Notes: a model not told the origin generated them from the sequence alone. A DNA stretch of 64,000 nt from Gordoniibacillus chartarius (GCF_042432825.1 NZ_JBHLWN010000021.1:68564-132563), one strand, 5' to 3'; shown: positions 1 to 8,204, numbered from the stretch's first letter. Made by a program: numbers and translations.

Positions 1-19
1 TTGGATCGCAATCATCATG

Positions 20-619
20 TCAGGCGGGGCCTCCTTCATTGGATTTTATCGCACGTAAGCCGGCCAGAAATGTGTCGAGAAGAACGCGAAAGCTTTCGTC
101 CAAGCCTACCGGCATGCGGAAGCCGCCGATCCGTTCCAGCGAAGCGAAGCCGTGGAGAATGCTGCGCAGCCCTCTAACGGCATGAATCGCCGCGTCTTCC
201 TGAAGCTGGTAAGCGCCGAGAATCCGCACGATCAGCTCGACGATCTCGCCGCCCACGCGGGCGAATTCGGTCTCGTCGGGCTCCGCGGCTCTTAAAGTGA
301 GCTCATATAGGCCGGGACGGGAACGCGCGAACGATAAGTAGGCATGGGCGAAGGCGCGAACCGCATCGTCGCCGGAGAGGCCTGCAGCGGAGAGCAGCAG
401 CCGGTCATACAGCTGCTGCAGCCCGTAGGCGGACAGCTTCCTCTTTAAACCGGGCAAGCCGTCGATATGATTGTAAAGCGACGGTGTGCGTACCCCAAGC
501 TTCTGGGCCAGCAGCGCCAGCGTCACTTGGTCGAAGCCGTGGGCGTCGGCAAGCTCCGCTGCGGCGTTCAGTACGGTCGTTTGATCAAGTCCCGCTCTAG
601 GCACGATGGATCGCCCCAT
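20..619 (-). CDS. TetR/AcrR family transcriptional regulator
   Basis: A 199-residue repressor-type protein. The N-terminal helix-turn-helix lies at about residues 33-51 (LLAQKLGVRTPSLYNHIDG), the classic TetR recognition helix; the C-terminal two thirds look like a WHG/TetR_C_33 ligand-binding domain. Its start overlaps the end of the upstream metallo-hydrolase gene by 23 bases, so the two are co-transcribed and probably translationally coupled. The ligand is not predictable. It most likely represses its own operon through the inverted repeat inside the promoter at 1378-1406. That TetR binds there is inference from position; the family call is firm. Confidence 0.93.
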   Translation of the reverse strand: MGRSIVPRAGLDQTTVLNAAAELADAHGFDQVTLALLAQKLGVRTPSLYNHIDGLPGLKRKLSAYGLQQLYDRLLLSAAGLSGDDAVRAFAHAYLSFARSRPGLYELTLRAAEPDETEFARVGGEIVELIVRILGAYQLQEDAAIHAVRGLRSILHGFASLERIGGFRMPVGLDESFRVLLDTFLAGLRAIKSNEGGPA

Positions 620-1343
620 TTCCGTTCCCGGAGGATCCGTGCAGATTGCGCTCGGCCGCCTGGATCGCTTGCCTCAGCTTCGCTGCGGGGTTCTCAATCA
701 TACGGCCGTGTCCAACGGCAAGCACGGACGGGCTGCAAGCCAGCAGCCGGCGCGCGCTGTCCAGTGCGGTGCTCTTGCTCCAGGTAGCGAAGGCGGGAAA
801 CGGAAACAGCGGCTTGAGCTGTCCGGATACGGCGATGCCGCCTTGCGTCTGCAGCGCGTCTCCGGCGATGATAGCTCCGCTGCGCGTATCCTGGAACGAC
901 ATCGAGCCCGGCGTATGGCCCGGCGTCGAGATGGCCAGCAGCGAGCCGATGCGGTCGCCGTCCTGCAGCAGGACGTCCGGTTTCGTCTGCACCTTCTTCG
1001 GCACGCCGCCGCGAATCGGCGTATTCTCCTCGCCCGCATCGAGCGTCAGGTCGCCGGCAAGCAGCCTGGCATCTCGTGCGGAGATGCATACCGCTGCCTT
1101 GGGCAAAGCTTCCTTGAGCGCGTCCAGCGCGCCGATATGATCTTCGTGAGCATGGGTCAGCACGAGCTTGGTAATCGGCTTGCCGATCCGTTCCGCCGCC
1201 TGCAGAATGCCTGCCTTGCTGAAAGGAAGCGCTGCGTCGATAAGCGTCAGTTCGTTCTCTTCTTCAACGAGATAGCAATTTACGGGGAACAGCCTTGGCA
1301 TGAAGGTAAGCTGGTATACGGCGCCGATTTGCGTGATTTTCAT
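597..1343 (-). CDS. MBL-fold metallo-hydrolase
   Basis: Metallo-beta-lactamase-fold hydrolase of 248 residues, of the glyoxalase II-like/quorum-quencher type. The dinuclear metal site is visible as HAHEDH near residues 64-69, a further His in TPGHTPGS near 143, Asp in AGDAL near 162 and a C-terminal GHG. I chose the ATG at 1343 because AGAGG lies 8 bases upstream; a GTG at 1352 is in frame but sits on the ribosome site. It is the first gene of a two-gene operon with the TetR regulator, which suggests it detoxifies or degrades the compound the regulator senses. The substrate is unknown. Confidence 0.92.
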   Translation of the reverse strand: MKITQIGAVYQLTFMPRLFPVNCYLVEEENELTLIDAALPFSKAGILQAAERIGKPITKLVLTHAHEDHIGALDALKEALPKAAVCISARDARLLAGDLTLDAGEENTPIRGGVPKKVQTKPDVLLQDGDRIGSLLAISTPGHTPGSMSFQDTRSGAIIAGDALQTQGGIAVSGQLKPLFPFPAFATWSKSTALDSARRLLACSPSVLAVGHGRMIENPAAKLRQAIQAAERNLHGSSGNGNGAIHRA

Positions 1344-1377
1344 GAGAAACACCTCTCCGTTAACTAATTATATTTAT

Positions 1378-1406
1378 ATAATAACTAATGTTATTAGTTT
1401 TCGCAA
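1378..1406 (-). promoter_or_regulatory. Promoter with embedded TetR-type operator
   Basis: Reading the minus strand, a -35 TTGCGA (1401-1406), a 17-base spacer and a -10 TATTAT (1378-1383) precede the metallo-hydrolase gene. The spacer contains a perfect 7-bp inverted repeat, AACTAAT-GTT-ATTAGTT, at 1383-1399. A third copy of the half-site TAACTAAT lies at 1361-1368. An operator between -35 and -10 is the usual arrangement for autorepression by TetR proteins. Binding is inferred; the bases are directly visible. Confidence 0.7.
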
Positions 1407-1464
1407 TAGGCATTCCTCACTTTTCTCCCGAAAACTTGACGACAGTCATATGATCAGAACGTGA

Positions 1465-1596
1465 TTAACAGGGAGCTGCCCCGGCAGCTCCCTTTACTTT
1501 TGTGGCTTGTTCTGCCAAGAACCGCGCTTTGTATGATTTTCCATATACAACAACTCCGATTAAAGCGGAAAGTACGCTTCTTCTATGGAATTTCAT
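1465..1596 (-). CDS. Possible 43-residue small membrane protein
   Basis: An ATG at 1596 preceded by GGAG at about 9 bases opens a 43-codon frame beginning MKFHRRSVLSALIGVVVYG: a basic N-terminus followed by a short hydrophobic stretch, then a basic Ala-rich tail ending in Cys. It lies downstream of the methyltransferase gene on the same strand. The GC-rich palindrome at 1471-1492 would encode its last residues. It matches no family I recognise, and the reading could be chance, so confidence is low. Confidence 0.3.
   Translation of the reverse strand: MKFHRRSVLSALIGVVVYGKSYKARFLAEQATKVKGAAGAAPC
1471..1492. terminator. Stem-loop, likely transcription terminator
   Basis: A 22-bp perfect palindrome (GGGAGCTG arm, CCCCGG loop, CAGCTCCC arm). 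On the plus strand it is followed by TTTACTTTT, the better terminator orientation, although no plus-strand gene precedes it. On the minus strand it follows the methyltransferase gene. It could act in both directions. Confidence 0.5.
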
Positions 1597-1616
1597 TCAC
1601 AAGTGCTCCAATTCAA

Positions 1617-2396
1617 TCACGAGGTACAATCTACCTTACCTTCAGACTCCTTAACGGCCACAATGCGCAGCCGGCTGGTGTCCAGCATCCACTGCCCCTC
1701 CCGGTAAAGATACGGCTTCACTTTGGCCTCAATGGTGCGGTACATCGACGTCCTGTCAGCGGCAGCAACGTCCATAAAGAAATATTCGGCGAAGCTGCCC
1801 AGCCAGTCCGGTATTCCTTTATCTCCTCTGAGCGGAGCCGGCTTGTCGAAGTGCTGAGCGAACGTAACACGGAAGCCGAACCGCTCCAGCAGCCCGGCGT
1901 ACTCACCGACGGTCGGATGATACCACGGGTTCCGTCCCGGCCAAGCGAAGCCATGCTCCTCCAGCACCTCCTTCATAGCGCCGGTCAGCACGGCGACGTT
2001 GCCGCTGCCGGCAAATTCGGCCACGAATCGGCCGCCCTCCCGCAGGGCCAGCCAAATGGTGCGGGCGACAGCCTCAGCATCCCGAATCCAGTGCAAAGCT
2101 GCATGGGAGAACACCGCGTCAAAGCGGACATCCGTCCGAAACCGGCAAGCGTCCTCCGCGAGAACATGCAGCCCGGGATGCCTCTGCTTCGCCCGCCGCA
2201 CCAGCTCCTCCGAGAAGTCGATCCCGGTAGGGATCGCTCCCGCGGCTGCGATCTCGGCCGTCAAGTCCCCATTCCCGCAGCCGATGTCCAATATTCGCTC
2301 CCCGGGACGGGGCTGCAGCAAGGCGAGCAGCTCGGCTCCCATCTTCGCAGCGGCATCCCGTTTACTTCCATCCGCCTCAGTAGATTTGTTGTGCAT
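1617..2396 (-). CDS. SAM-dependent methyltransferase (class I)
   Basis: About 259 residues. Motif I of the Rossmann-fold methyltransferases is clear near residues 36-45 (ILDIGCGNGD), followed by an acidic residue after the second strand (GIDFSEE) and the FDAVFSHAALHW motif IV region. The overall pattern resembles trans-aconitate or arsenite-type small-molecule methyltransferases, but the acceptor cannot be read from sequence. I chose the ATG at 2396, with GGAG 9 bases upstream; a GTG at 2402 is the alternative. It lies 45 bases or so after the flavoprotein gene on the same strand and may share its transcript. Confidence 0.88.
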   Translation of the reverse strand: MHNKSTEADGSKRDAAAKMGAELLALLQPRPGERILDIGCGNGDLTAEIAAAGAIPTGIDFSEELVRRAKQRHPGLHVLAEDACRFRTDVRFDAVFSHAALHWIRDAEAVARTIWLALREGGRFVAEFAGSGNVAVLTGAMKEVLEEHGFAWPGRNPWYHPTVGEYAGLLERFGFRVTFAQHFDKPAPLRGDKGIPDWLGSFAEYFFMDVAAADRTSMYRTIEAKVKPYLYREGQWMLDTSRLRIVAVKESEGKVDCTS

Positions 2397-2447
2397 CCGC
2401 ACCTTCTCCTCTTGTTGAATAATATCGATAACAATCCCCGACCTCGC

Positions 2448-3374
2448 CTAATGCGGCTGCTCCTCATCAGCCGACGGCCACTCTTCCTCCGTCAGATCTT
2501 GCATTACGGCGACAGCCGCTTTGCTGCCGGAAGCCGCGGCATAAATGAGCTGTGACGGCATCACATAGGCGGCATCCCCCGCCGCGTATACGTCGGCTGC
2601 GGTCGTCCTGCCCATGGCATCGGTAACAATCCCTCCGTTATCCGCAACCTGATAGCCGAGCGCCGCCTCGAAGCTTGCTTTAGCCTGCAGAGTCGGACCC
2701 ACGAAACCACCGCTTCGATCAATATGCGTGCCATCCGTGAAATGCACCCGCTCCAGCGAGCCGTCCCGCCCGGAAAATGCCGCAACAGCAGTTTCCACGA
2801 TACGGATCGCCTTGGAGGCCAGCTGCCGCCTCTGCCCGGCAGTGAACAAATCGCGGCCGTTGGTGCACACGACCACATCCCGGCTCCAGTTGAGCAGCAG
2901 CTTGATCATATGGAAAACGGCCGGATGCTCTGCAACGACAACCAGTGCCTGATCGCGCAGCTCCCATCCGTCGCAGAAGGGGCAGTTGAACAAGCTTTTC
3001 CCATAAAAATCACGTAGCCCTTCGATCTCCGGAAGCACCTCCTTCAGTCCGCCAGCCAAAATCACCTTGCCTGCCTCGACGAGCTCTCCCGACATCGTTT
3101 GCAGCGCAAAGCCATGGTCCGTTCTCCGTATATCGGTCACTTCGGCCGGCCAATGCCGGACTGTCGGGTACTTCAGCACCTCCTCGTAAGCAATGCGCCG
3201 AAACTCGGCCGGCTGAATGCCGTCCCGCGTAATAAACCCGTGCGAGGCGCGCGTCACGCCGTTCCTTGGACGGCTGTCGTCAAACAGCGCAACGCTCCGT
3301 CTCGCTCTGCCCAGCACCAGCGCTGCATTTAAGCCCGCCGGTCCGCCGCCGACTATGGCACAATCGTATTTCAT
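2448..3374 (-). CDS. NAD(P)/FAD-dependent oxidoreductase, thioredoxin-reductase-like
   Basis: A 308-residue two-dinucleotide-binding-domain flavoprotein. The FAD-binding GGGPAG is at residues 9-14 and the second FAD motif AAGDAAY near 267. The redox pair is CPFCDGW at residues 131-137 rather than the CATC of true thioredoxin reductase; this CPxCDG subgroup is common in Gram-positive bacteria and its partner is generally not known. The Rrf2-type regulator gene lies immediately upstream on the same strand with an 87-base gap, so redox- or FeS-controlled expression is likely. A GGAGGGA ribosome site supports the start. Confidence 0.9.
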   Translation of the reverse strand: MKYDCAIVGGGPAGLNAALVLGRARRSVALFDDSRPRNGVTRASHGFITRDGIQPAEFRRIAYEEVLKYPTVRHWPAEVTDIRRTDHGFALQTMSGELVEAGKVILAGGLKEVLPEIEGLRDFYGKSLFNCPFCDGWELRDQALVVVAEHPAVFHMIKLLLNWSRDVVVCTNGRDLFTAGQRRQLASKAIRIVETAVAAFSGRDGSLERVHFTDGTHIDRSGGFVGPTLQAKASFEAALGYQVADNGGIVTDAMGRTTAADVYAAGDAAYVMPSQLIYAAASGSKAAVAVMQDLTEEEWPSADEEQPH

Positions 3375-3461
3375 AAGCTCAATCCCTCCGTTTGTTGATT
3401 CAAAGATATTGCAGATTTATTATGTCTATAATTAATCAAAGCTTAGCACTGCCCAGTGACA

Positions 3462-3869
3462 TCACTTGGACAATGCAGCTCGATCGGCAAGCTCGATCAA
3501 TTTGGTGTTCCTCAAATGCCGCTCCATCTCATCCTCAGCCGCCACCATCACCTGATGGATCAAGCACTTTGAATCTTCGCTGCCGCAGCATTCGAACAGC
3601 GAAGCGGTGCCTTCCACCGCATGAATAATGTCCAGAAAGGAAATATCTTCTTTCCTGCCCCTCAGCCGATACCCCCCGCCCGCGCCCGAAGCCGACTCGA
3701 TCAGCCCCGCTTTCACAAGCTTGGTCAGTATTTTCGACAGATAGGTGGGAGATACGCCTTGCTGGTCGGCAAGCTGCTGCACGCCAACCGGTCTGTCCGG
3801 TGCAAAGGCTATCATATACAGCATGGTGTGGAGGGCGTAGTTCGTCGCTTTCGAGTACTTCATGTCCAT
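3462..3869 (-). CDS. Rrf2 family transcriptional regulator
   Basis: A winged-helix regulator of about 135 residues. The open frame continues far upstream, but family alignment puts the start at MDMKYSKATNYAL (3869), with GGGGCG just before it. The wHTH spans roughly residues 25-65 (VQQLADQQGVSPTYLSKIL). The Rrf2 cysteine region FECCGSEDSKC is present near residues 92-102: three Cys that in IscR/NsrR relatives bind an Fe-S cluster, so redox, iron or NO sensing is plausible. It probably controls the adjacent flavoprotein gene. The upstream 300 bases contain interspersed repeat modules. Confidence 0.9.
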   Translation of the reverse strand: MDMKYSKATNYALHTMLYMIAFAPDRPVGVQQLADQQGVSPTYLSKILTKLVKAGLIESASGAGGGYRLRGRKEDISFLDIIHAVEGTASLFECCGSEDSKCLIHQVMVAAEDEMERHLRNTKLIELADRAALSK

Positions 3870-3899
3870 CGCCCCAATCACAGACTTCATGTATCTATA

Positions 3900-4175
3900 A
3901 TAACCATAAAATAACTGGCCGTCAATCAGCTCCAGCCCCCCACAGAGCCATGACCCTTTGCTTCCGCGGTATAGATTAGGGAGTTTGAAGGCGTTATTTT
4001 GCTTGATACCCAATGAAATTTTCAAATAGCGGACCCGCGAGGTCTTATTTTTCCCGAGCTGCCTCAAAATGCCCTGTTTGCCACGATTTGCAGGTAAATA
4101 AGCGTCTGCCGATCCTCTATTCTGGGGACCATCGACCAAACCGACAAAATAACTCCCCGTCAATCCTCTATTTCG
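3900..4175. repeat. Array of AATAGcGGAtt-type repeat modules
   Basis: Upstream of the Rrf2 gene lie about five degenerate modules of 25-30 bases in both orientations. Each carries a TAG-GGA-like end and a GTTATTTT-like end: around 3903-3930, 3966-3993, 4023-4050, 4103-4131 and 4142-4172. The sequence AAAATAACT-2 or 3 bases-CCGTCAATC occurs twice, about 235 bases apart. The modules resemble the arms of the 200-bp element at 33590-33790 and 40905-41105. I see no gene in this stretch. Confidence 0.55.
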
Positions 4176-4341
4176 CTCCTGTTTGTATCAGCATCATTCA
4201 GACTGGACGCAAATGCGCAGCTGCAGGAAGTGAATCGGTTGGCAAGCGAAACGGGCGGCATGGGGCGACGCGTCATACGTCAGGTCGAACGGTGCCCAAT
4301 ATGCACAATCCGGTTTCCCGCGCCGGCCCTGCCCTTACCTC

Positions 4342-4503
4342 TTACTTCTCCATATCGACCGAATCGCCGCAGGTCCTGCACACCCGATGCAGCCGATGCT
4401 CAATGTAAATCAGCTGGAAGCTTTTCCCCTCACCGCATGGGCATCGTCCCAGCACTTTCGGTTCCTCATTCGTCTTGCCTTCCCGCGATGCTTCTCCCGA
4501 CAT
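4342..4503 (-). CDS. Small zinc-ribbon protein (53 aa)
   Basis: A 53-codon gene with an excellent ribosome site (GGAGGG, 7-8 bases before the ATG at 4503). The product has two cysteine pairs, RCPCGEG near residues 20-26 and VCRTCGD near 41-47, spaced 17 residues apart, which is the arrangement of a zinc-ribbon knuckle pair. The N-terminus is short, charged and probably disordered. No transmembrane segment is seen. It is divergent from the GH43-like gene. I cannot name a family; a role as a small zinc-binding or adaptor protein is inference from the cysteines only. Confidence 0.75.
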   Translation of the reverse strand: MSGEASREGKTNEEPKVLGRCPCGEGKSFQLIYIEHRLHRVCRTCGDSVDMEK

Positions 4504-4643
4504 GCTTGTTCCCTCCGGTTACATGCTATGACAGCATTATACCATACTCCGCCCGGAATGGAGTCTTGAAAAAAACAAGCGGACCAGCCCCGAAACATGT
4601 AAAATATACCTAAACCCCAAGTAAAGATGGGAGCCGGTCGGTC

Positions 4644-5513
4644 ATGAAGCATATATCGGATATTAATTTTAGAGACCCGTTTATTTTACCTGTTCCGGAA
4701 GAAGGAATGTACTATTTGTATGGAACGGAAGGGGCGACAGCCTGGAAAGGCCAGCCGCAAGGCTTCGATGTGTACCGCAGCAAGGATTTGACTCAATGGG
4801 AAGGGCCGTTCCCCGCATTTCGGCCGGAAGCCGGGTTTTGGGCCGATCATCACTATTGGGCGCCCGAGGTGCACCGTTATCGCAACCGGTATTATATGTT
4901 CGCTTCCTTCAAAGCCGACGGCCGCCCGCGGGCTACGCAAATTTTGGCCTCGGACCACCCGATCGGCCCCTTTGCGCCTCATGGCGCGGGTCCGGTCACA
5001 CCGGACGACTGGGAATGCTTGGACGGCACCTTGTTTGTCGATGTGAACGGTGTCCCCTGGATGGTCTTTTGCCGAGAATGGCTGCAGGTTACGGACGGAG
5101 AAATGTATGCCGTACAGCTGACACCCGGCCTGACCGGCACGATCGGCGATCCGGTGCTTCTGTTCAAAGCGTCGGAAGCCCCTTGGTCGGTACCGGGAAA
5201 AGAAGGTCAATATGTTACCGACGGTCCGTATTTGTACCGGATGCAGGACGGCGAGCTCGTGATGCTGTGGTCCAGCTTAGGCCGCGATGGGTATGCAATG
5301 GGGCTTGCCAGATCCGAGAGCGGACAGCTTCTTGGTCCATGGTGTCATGATCCCGAGCCTCTGTTCGGTGAAGACGGCGGACACGGCATGCTCTTTCGGG
5401 ATTTCCACGGCAGCCTGCTGCTCACTCTGCACGCCCCTAACGTAAATCCGCAAGAACGCCCGATCGTTATCGAGCTTGAAGAGGCCGACCGCACCTTCAT
5501 CCGGCGCCGTTAA
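4644..5513 (+). CDS. Glycoside hydrolase family 43-like protein
   Basis: A 289-residue protein with the five-bladed beta-propeller pattern of GH43/GH62-like enzymes: FRDPFIL at residues 9-15 (the Asp is the usual catalytic base), WAPEVH near 72-77, a DGTLF strand near 128, and YVTDGPYLYR and GYAMGLARS blade motifs. There is no signal peptide, so it would act in the cytosol on short arabino- or xylo-oligosaccharides. It belongs with the intracellular GH43 group often annotated as beta-xylosidase or arabinofuranosidase; the exact linkage cannot be read. It is a single gene, with a terminator about 115 bases after its stop. Confidence 0.88.
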   Translation: MKHISDINFRDPFILPVPEEGMYYLYGTEGATAWKGQPQGFDVYRSKDLTQWEGPFPAFRPEAGFWADHHYWAPEVHRYRNRYYMFASFKADGRPRATQILASDHPIGPFAPHGAGPVTPDDWECLDGTLFVDVNGVPWMVFCREWLQVTDGEMYAVQLTPGLTGTIGDPVLLFKASEAPWSVPGKEGQYVTDGPYLYRMQDGELVMLWSSLGRDGYAMGLARSESGQLLGPWCHDPEPLFGEDGGHGMLFRDFHGSLLLTLHAPNVNPQERPIVIELEEADRTFIRRR

Positions 5514-5629
5514 GCGGATCCGTTACACCTCCCAAGTCTCGGTTATCTCTACCAGAGCATTCTCGCAAATTGTATAGAGCATGCACATTCGTATTATGGC
5601 GTTACCGGCAGCGAAATCGTAGAATAATG

Positions 5630-5662
5630 AAAAGAGGCTGCATCCAATTGGCGGCCTCTTTG
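5630..5662. terminator. Bidirectional intrinsic terminator
   Basis: An 11-bp stem (AAAGAGGCTGC with GCGGCCTCTTT, one mismatch) and an 8-base loop, A-rich on the left and T-rich on the right, between the convergent GH43-like and DUF2935 genes. It can stop both transcripts. Confidence 0.8.
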
Positions 5663-5690
5663 ATACCTCAAAACCAGTATTCAGCGTGAC

Positions 5691-6521
5691 TCAATGTTCA
5701 TCCAAACTCATCAACTGTTCGGTCGGAATCGGCCTTCCTGTTAGTGTACTTTCAAACATGTCGATAATAACTAAAAATCTTTCCGCTTCACGGAATACAT
5801 GATCGGCAAGCAGCGGGTGAATAATGCTTTTGATTCGACAGGATTCAATCAAGTCGCGGGCCGTTCTCTTAAAATCCCGAAGTGATTTAACGGAGACTCG
5901 ATTTTGATCTAAAAATTGATCGAGAAGCGGAACGGTCTGGGATTGAGGGCGCATAGAGTCCAAGTCTCGCGCTTGAAATAGTAACTGGTCAAACTCTTCA
6001 CTGAATTGCCTCGCTTGATCAACCAGCTTCCTTTCCGAAGGATCGAGCAGATGGCCGATAAATTTGGCATGATCCGCCATGATTCTCAGGAAAAACACAT
6101 TTTCATTAATAATTGCATCGGGCAGCGGATCCAGCCTGCCTGAATTGAGCTGTTCGAGACGATTCCTGAAATAAAAAGCTTCCCTGCTAACATGATCAAC
6201 AAGAAGGGGGAAGTTGTTCTGTCCCGGCAGCTGGCATTGTAAAATCAAACCTAGAACCTTTCGTTTAAACACCCAAATATGGGAAACCGCAATATGAACT
6301 TCGGCATTAAACCTATGAATGACCTGTGGATCTGCCGTGCCATCAAAGCTGTGTGATCTGGCTTCAATCGCTTCGAAAGTAGCGTAAAACTGATTTGCTT
6401 CTTGGATGAGCTGCGTATCTTCGCACCTGAACCCGAGCCTCAAAAAGAGCGAATGTTCCTTCATGATTCGAGACCAGAACCTGATTTCGTCTAGAGAACG
6501 AATGACAAACCCGTTTGACAA
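5691..6521 (-). CDS. DUF2935 domain-containing protein
   Basis: About 276 residues made of two repeated, largely helical DUF2935 halves (FWSRIMKEHSLFL near the start; FFLRIMADHAKFI in the second half). Each half has conserved Glu/His residues suggestive of a four-helix metal-binding bundle; the function is not established. AGGAGG lies only one base before the ATG at 6527 but 7 bases before an in-frame TTG at 6521, so I prefer the TTG. Base composition is clearly more AT-rich than in the flanking regions, as for the next four genes, consistent with acquisition as a block. Confidence 0.85.
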   Translation of the reverse strand: MSNGFVIRSLDEIRFWSRIMKEHSLFLRLGFRCEDTQLIQEANQFYATFEAIEARSHSFDGTADPQVIHRFNAEVHIAVSHIWVFKRKVLGLILQCQLPGQNNFPLLVDHVSREAFYFRNRLEQLNSGRLDPLPDAIINENVFFLRIMADHAKFIGHLLDPSERKLVDQARQFSEEFDQLLFQARDLDSMRPQSQTVPLLDQFLDQNRVSVKSLRDFKRTARDLIESCRIKSIIHPLLADHVFREAERFLVIIDMFESTLTGRPIPTEQLMSLDEH

Positions 6522-6596
6522 AGCCATCCCTCCTAAAAATCACGCTATGTTATATATAGGAGGGGCTAGGAAATTTATGTCACTGGATAAGCTGGT

Positions 6597-7001
6597 TTGT
6601 TCCACGGAGAGTACGGATTGACGGGAAATGTCCTTCATTCACCGGGAACCGTCCATATGAATGTATTGGCTCAAGAAGAGAATGGCAATGCGATCACATT
6701 TCCTTTCCAGGTTCACGTTCCCGGCGCCGATACTCATCAGCATGAGCAATTACGTTCAACCGCTGCTTATTTCAAATCATATCTTAAGGAGATCAACATG
6801 CCTATTTGGTTTTTTGCTCAGGTTGGCTTCATCGTATTTTTGGTTCTGTACCTCATGTCACACAATCGGCTCCGTTCCCTTAAAGAAGCCGGAGAGCAAG
6901 CATTACCGCAGCTTCGCAAGGCGAAGCTGCTCTCTTCGACCTACATGCTTCTATGGATCGCTTGCTTGCTGCTTATGGCCTTATCATTCTCCATTGGCTA
7001 G
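6597..7001 (+). pseudogene. Truncated membrane protein with YtkA-like remnant
   Basis: An open frame of about 134 codons with no convincing start: only a TTG without a ribosome site at a sensible distance. The first 45 residues (GLTGNVLHSPGTVHMNVLAQ and following) look like the last strands of a YtkA/FixH-type extracellular beta-sandwich. Two hydrophobic segments follow (IWFFAQVGFIVFLVLYLM; STYMLLWIACLLLMALSF). A GGAGGGG and ATG at 6574 open a second frame that would join this one only after a frameshift near 6595. I read it as a gene that lost its 5' part. Confidence 0.5.
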
Positions 7002-7046
7002 CTTCCGATCTGCGATAACGGATTTTATATAAGGGGCGATTCGTAG

Positions 7047-8204
7047 ATGGCAAATATTTGGATACTGAGTCTTGTGAGTTTTTTTACGGATATGGGAACT
7101 TATATGGTCACCCCATTAATCCCAGTGTTGCTAGCTTCATCCGGTCCGCTCATTATTGGGGTCATCGACGGAATAACCGAAAGTCTGGCAAGCTTATTGA
7201 AATATTATTCAGGCCGCAGGTCGGATAAGATGAACAATAGAAAGCGGATGGCATTAAGTGGATACGGCCTGTCCGCTTTAGGGAGAGTATTCCTTTTCGT
7301 TTCATATTCTTGGTTGGGCGTTTTCTTGTGGAAGCTCATTGATCGTACTGGAAAAGGGCTTCGTACGGCGCCAAGGGATGCTTTAATTTCGGATGCGGGC
7401 GGGAAGAAAAAACAAGGAAAGGCTTTCGGCCTCCACCAAATGATGGATATGCTGGGGGCCTCAATAGGTATCGGAGCTGCGTATCTGATTTTGCAGTGGC
7501 GGGGAGATCAAAGCTTTCGTATGGTATTCCTGTATTCCTTTATTCCCGTTCTCATCGGCTGGCTACTGCTGTGGGGGGTAAAGGAACGAAACGGAGAGGC
7601 TGGAAAAAACCAAGTGGGGACGCAACCGGTTCCAAAGCTAAACTGGACGCTTCTCGCACCTGACGTGAAAAAGTTACTGCTTATCGTATTTCTATTTACC
7701 ATTGTAAACTCGTCCAACTCGTTTCTATTGCTCCGGGCCGCGGAACAAGGGGTTTCCGTCAGTAATGTATTATTGTTATACTTGCTCTTTCATTTAGTTG
7801 CTTCTATGCTGTCCTACCTGTCAGGATTGTTTTCGGACCGGTTTGGCCGCAGAGGGATCCTCGCAATCGGATATGTACTGTACGGACTTGTCTATATTGG
7901 TTTTGCCCAAGTCAGCACAACAGCCGGTTTTATTGCATTGTTTGCGTTATACGGATTGTATTCAGCTTTTACTAAAGGTGTCGAAAAGGCCCTTGTCGCC
8001 GATATCGCCGGAAAAGAGAATAAAGGGACAGCACTTGGATTTTATTCGATGATAACGGGGATTGGATTGTTTCCTGCCTCATTGCTCACAGGTTGGTTGT
8101 GGCAAACTTTCGGTGCGGAAGTTTCTTTCTACATGAATGGGATTATCGCATTGTTTGCCTCGGTGCTGCTATATCGAACACTCTCGTCCAAAGCGCTGCT
8201 CTAA
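7047..8204 (+). CDS. MFS transporter
   Basis: A 385-residue polytopic protein of the major facilitator superfamily with about 12 hydrophobic segments. It contains the MFS loop signature RRSDKMNNRKRM between helices 2 and 3 and a second DRFGRRG-like motif after the central loop. The start SFFTDMGTYMVTPLIPVLL is typical of a metal/drug-exporter-like MFS subgroup in Firmicutes. It overlaps the convergent ArsR gene by 36 bases. The partner metal sensor and the PCYCGC lipoprotein suggest export of, or protection against, a metal or metal-derived stress; the substrate is inference. Confidence 0.88.
   Translation: MANIWILSLVSFFTDMGTYMVTPLIPVLLASSGPLIIGVIDGITESLASLLKYYSGRRSDKMNNRKRMALSGYGLSALGRVFLFVSYSWLGVFLWKLIDRTGKGLRTAPRDALISDAGGKKKQGKAFGLHQMMDMLGASIGIGAAYLILQWRGDQSFRMVFLYSFIPVLIGWLLLWGVKERNGEAGKNQVGTQPVPKLNWTLLAPDVKKLLLIVFLFTIVNSSNSFLLLRAAEQGVSVSNVLLLYLLFHLVASMLSYLSGLFSDRFGRRGILAIGYVLYGLVYIGFAQVSTTAGFIALFALYGLYSAFTKGVEKALVADIAGKENKGTALGFYSMITGIGLFPASLLTGWLWQTFGAEVSFYMNGIIALFASVLLYRTLSSKALL

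Noticed and set aside
1461..2555. 364-codon plus-strand open frame over the methyltransferase gene
   Set aside because: The minus strand carries a complete SAM-binding motif and a ribosome site; the plus frame is a compositional shadow.
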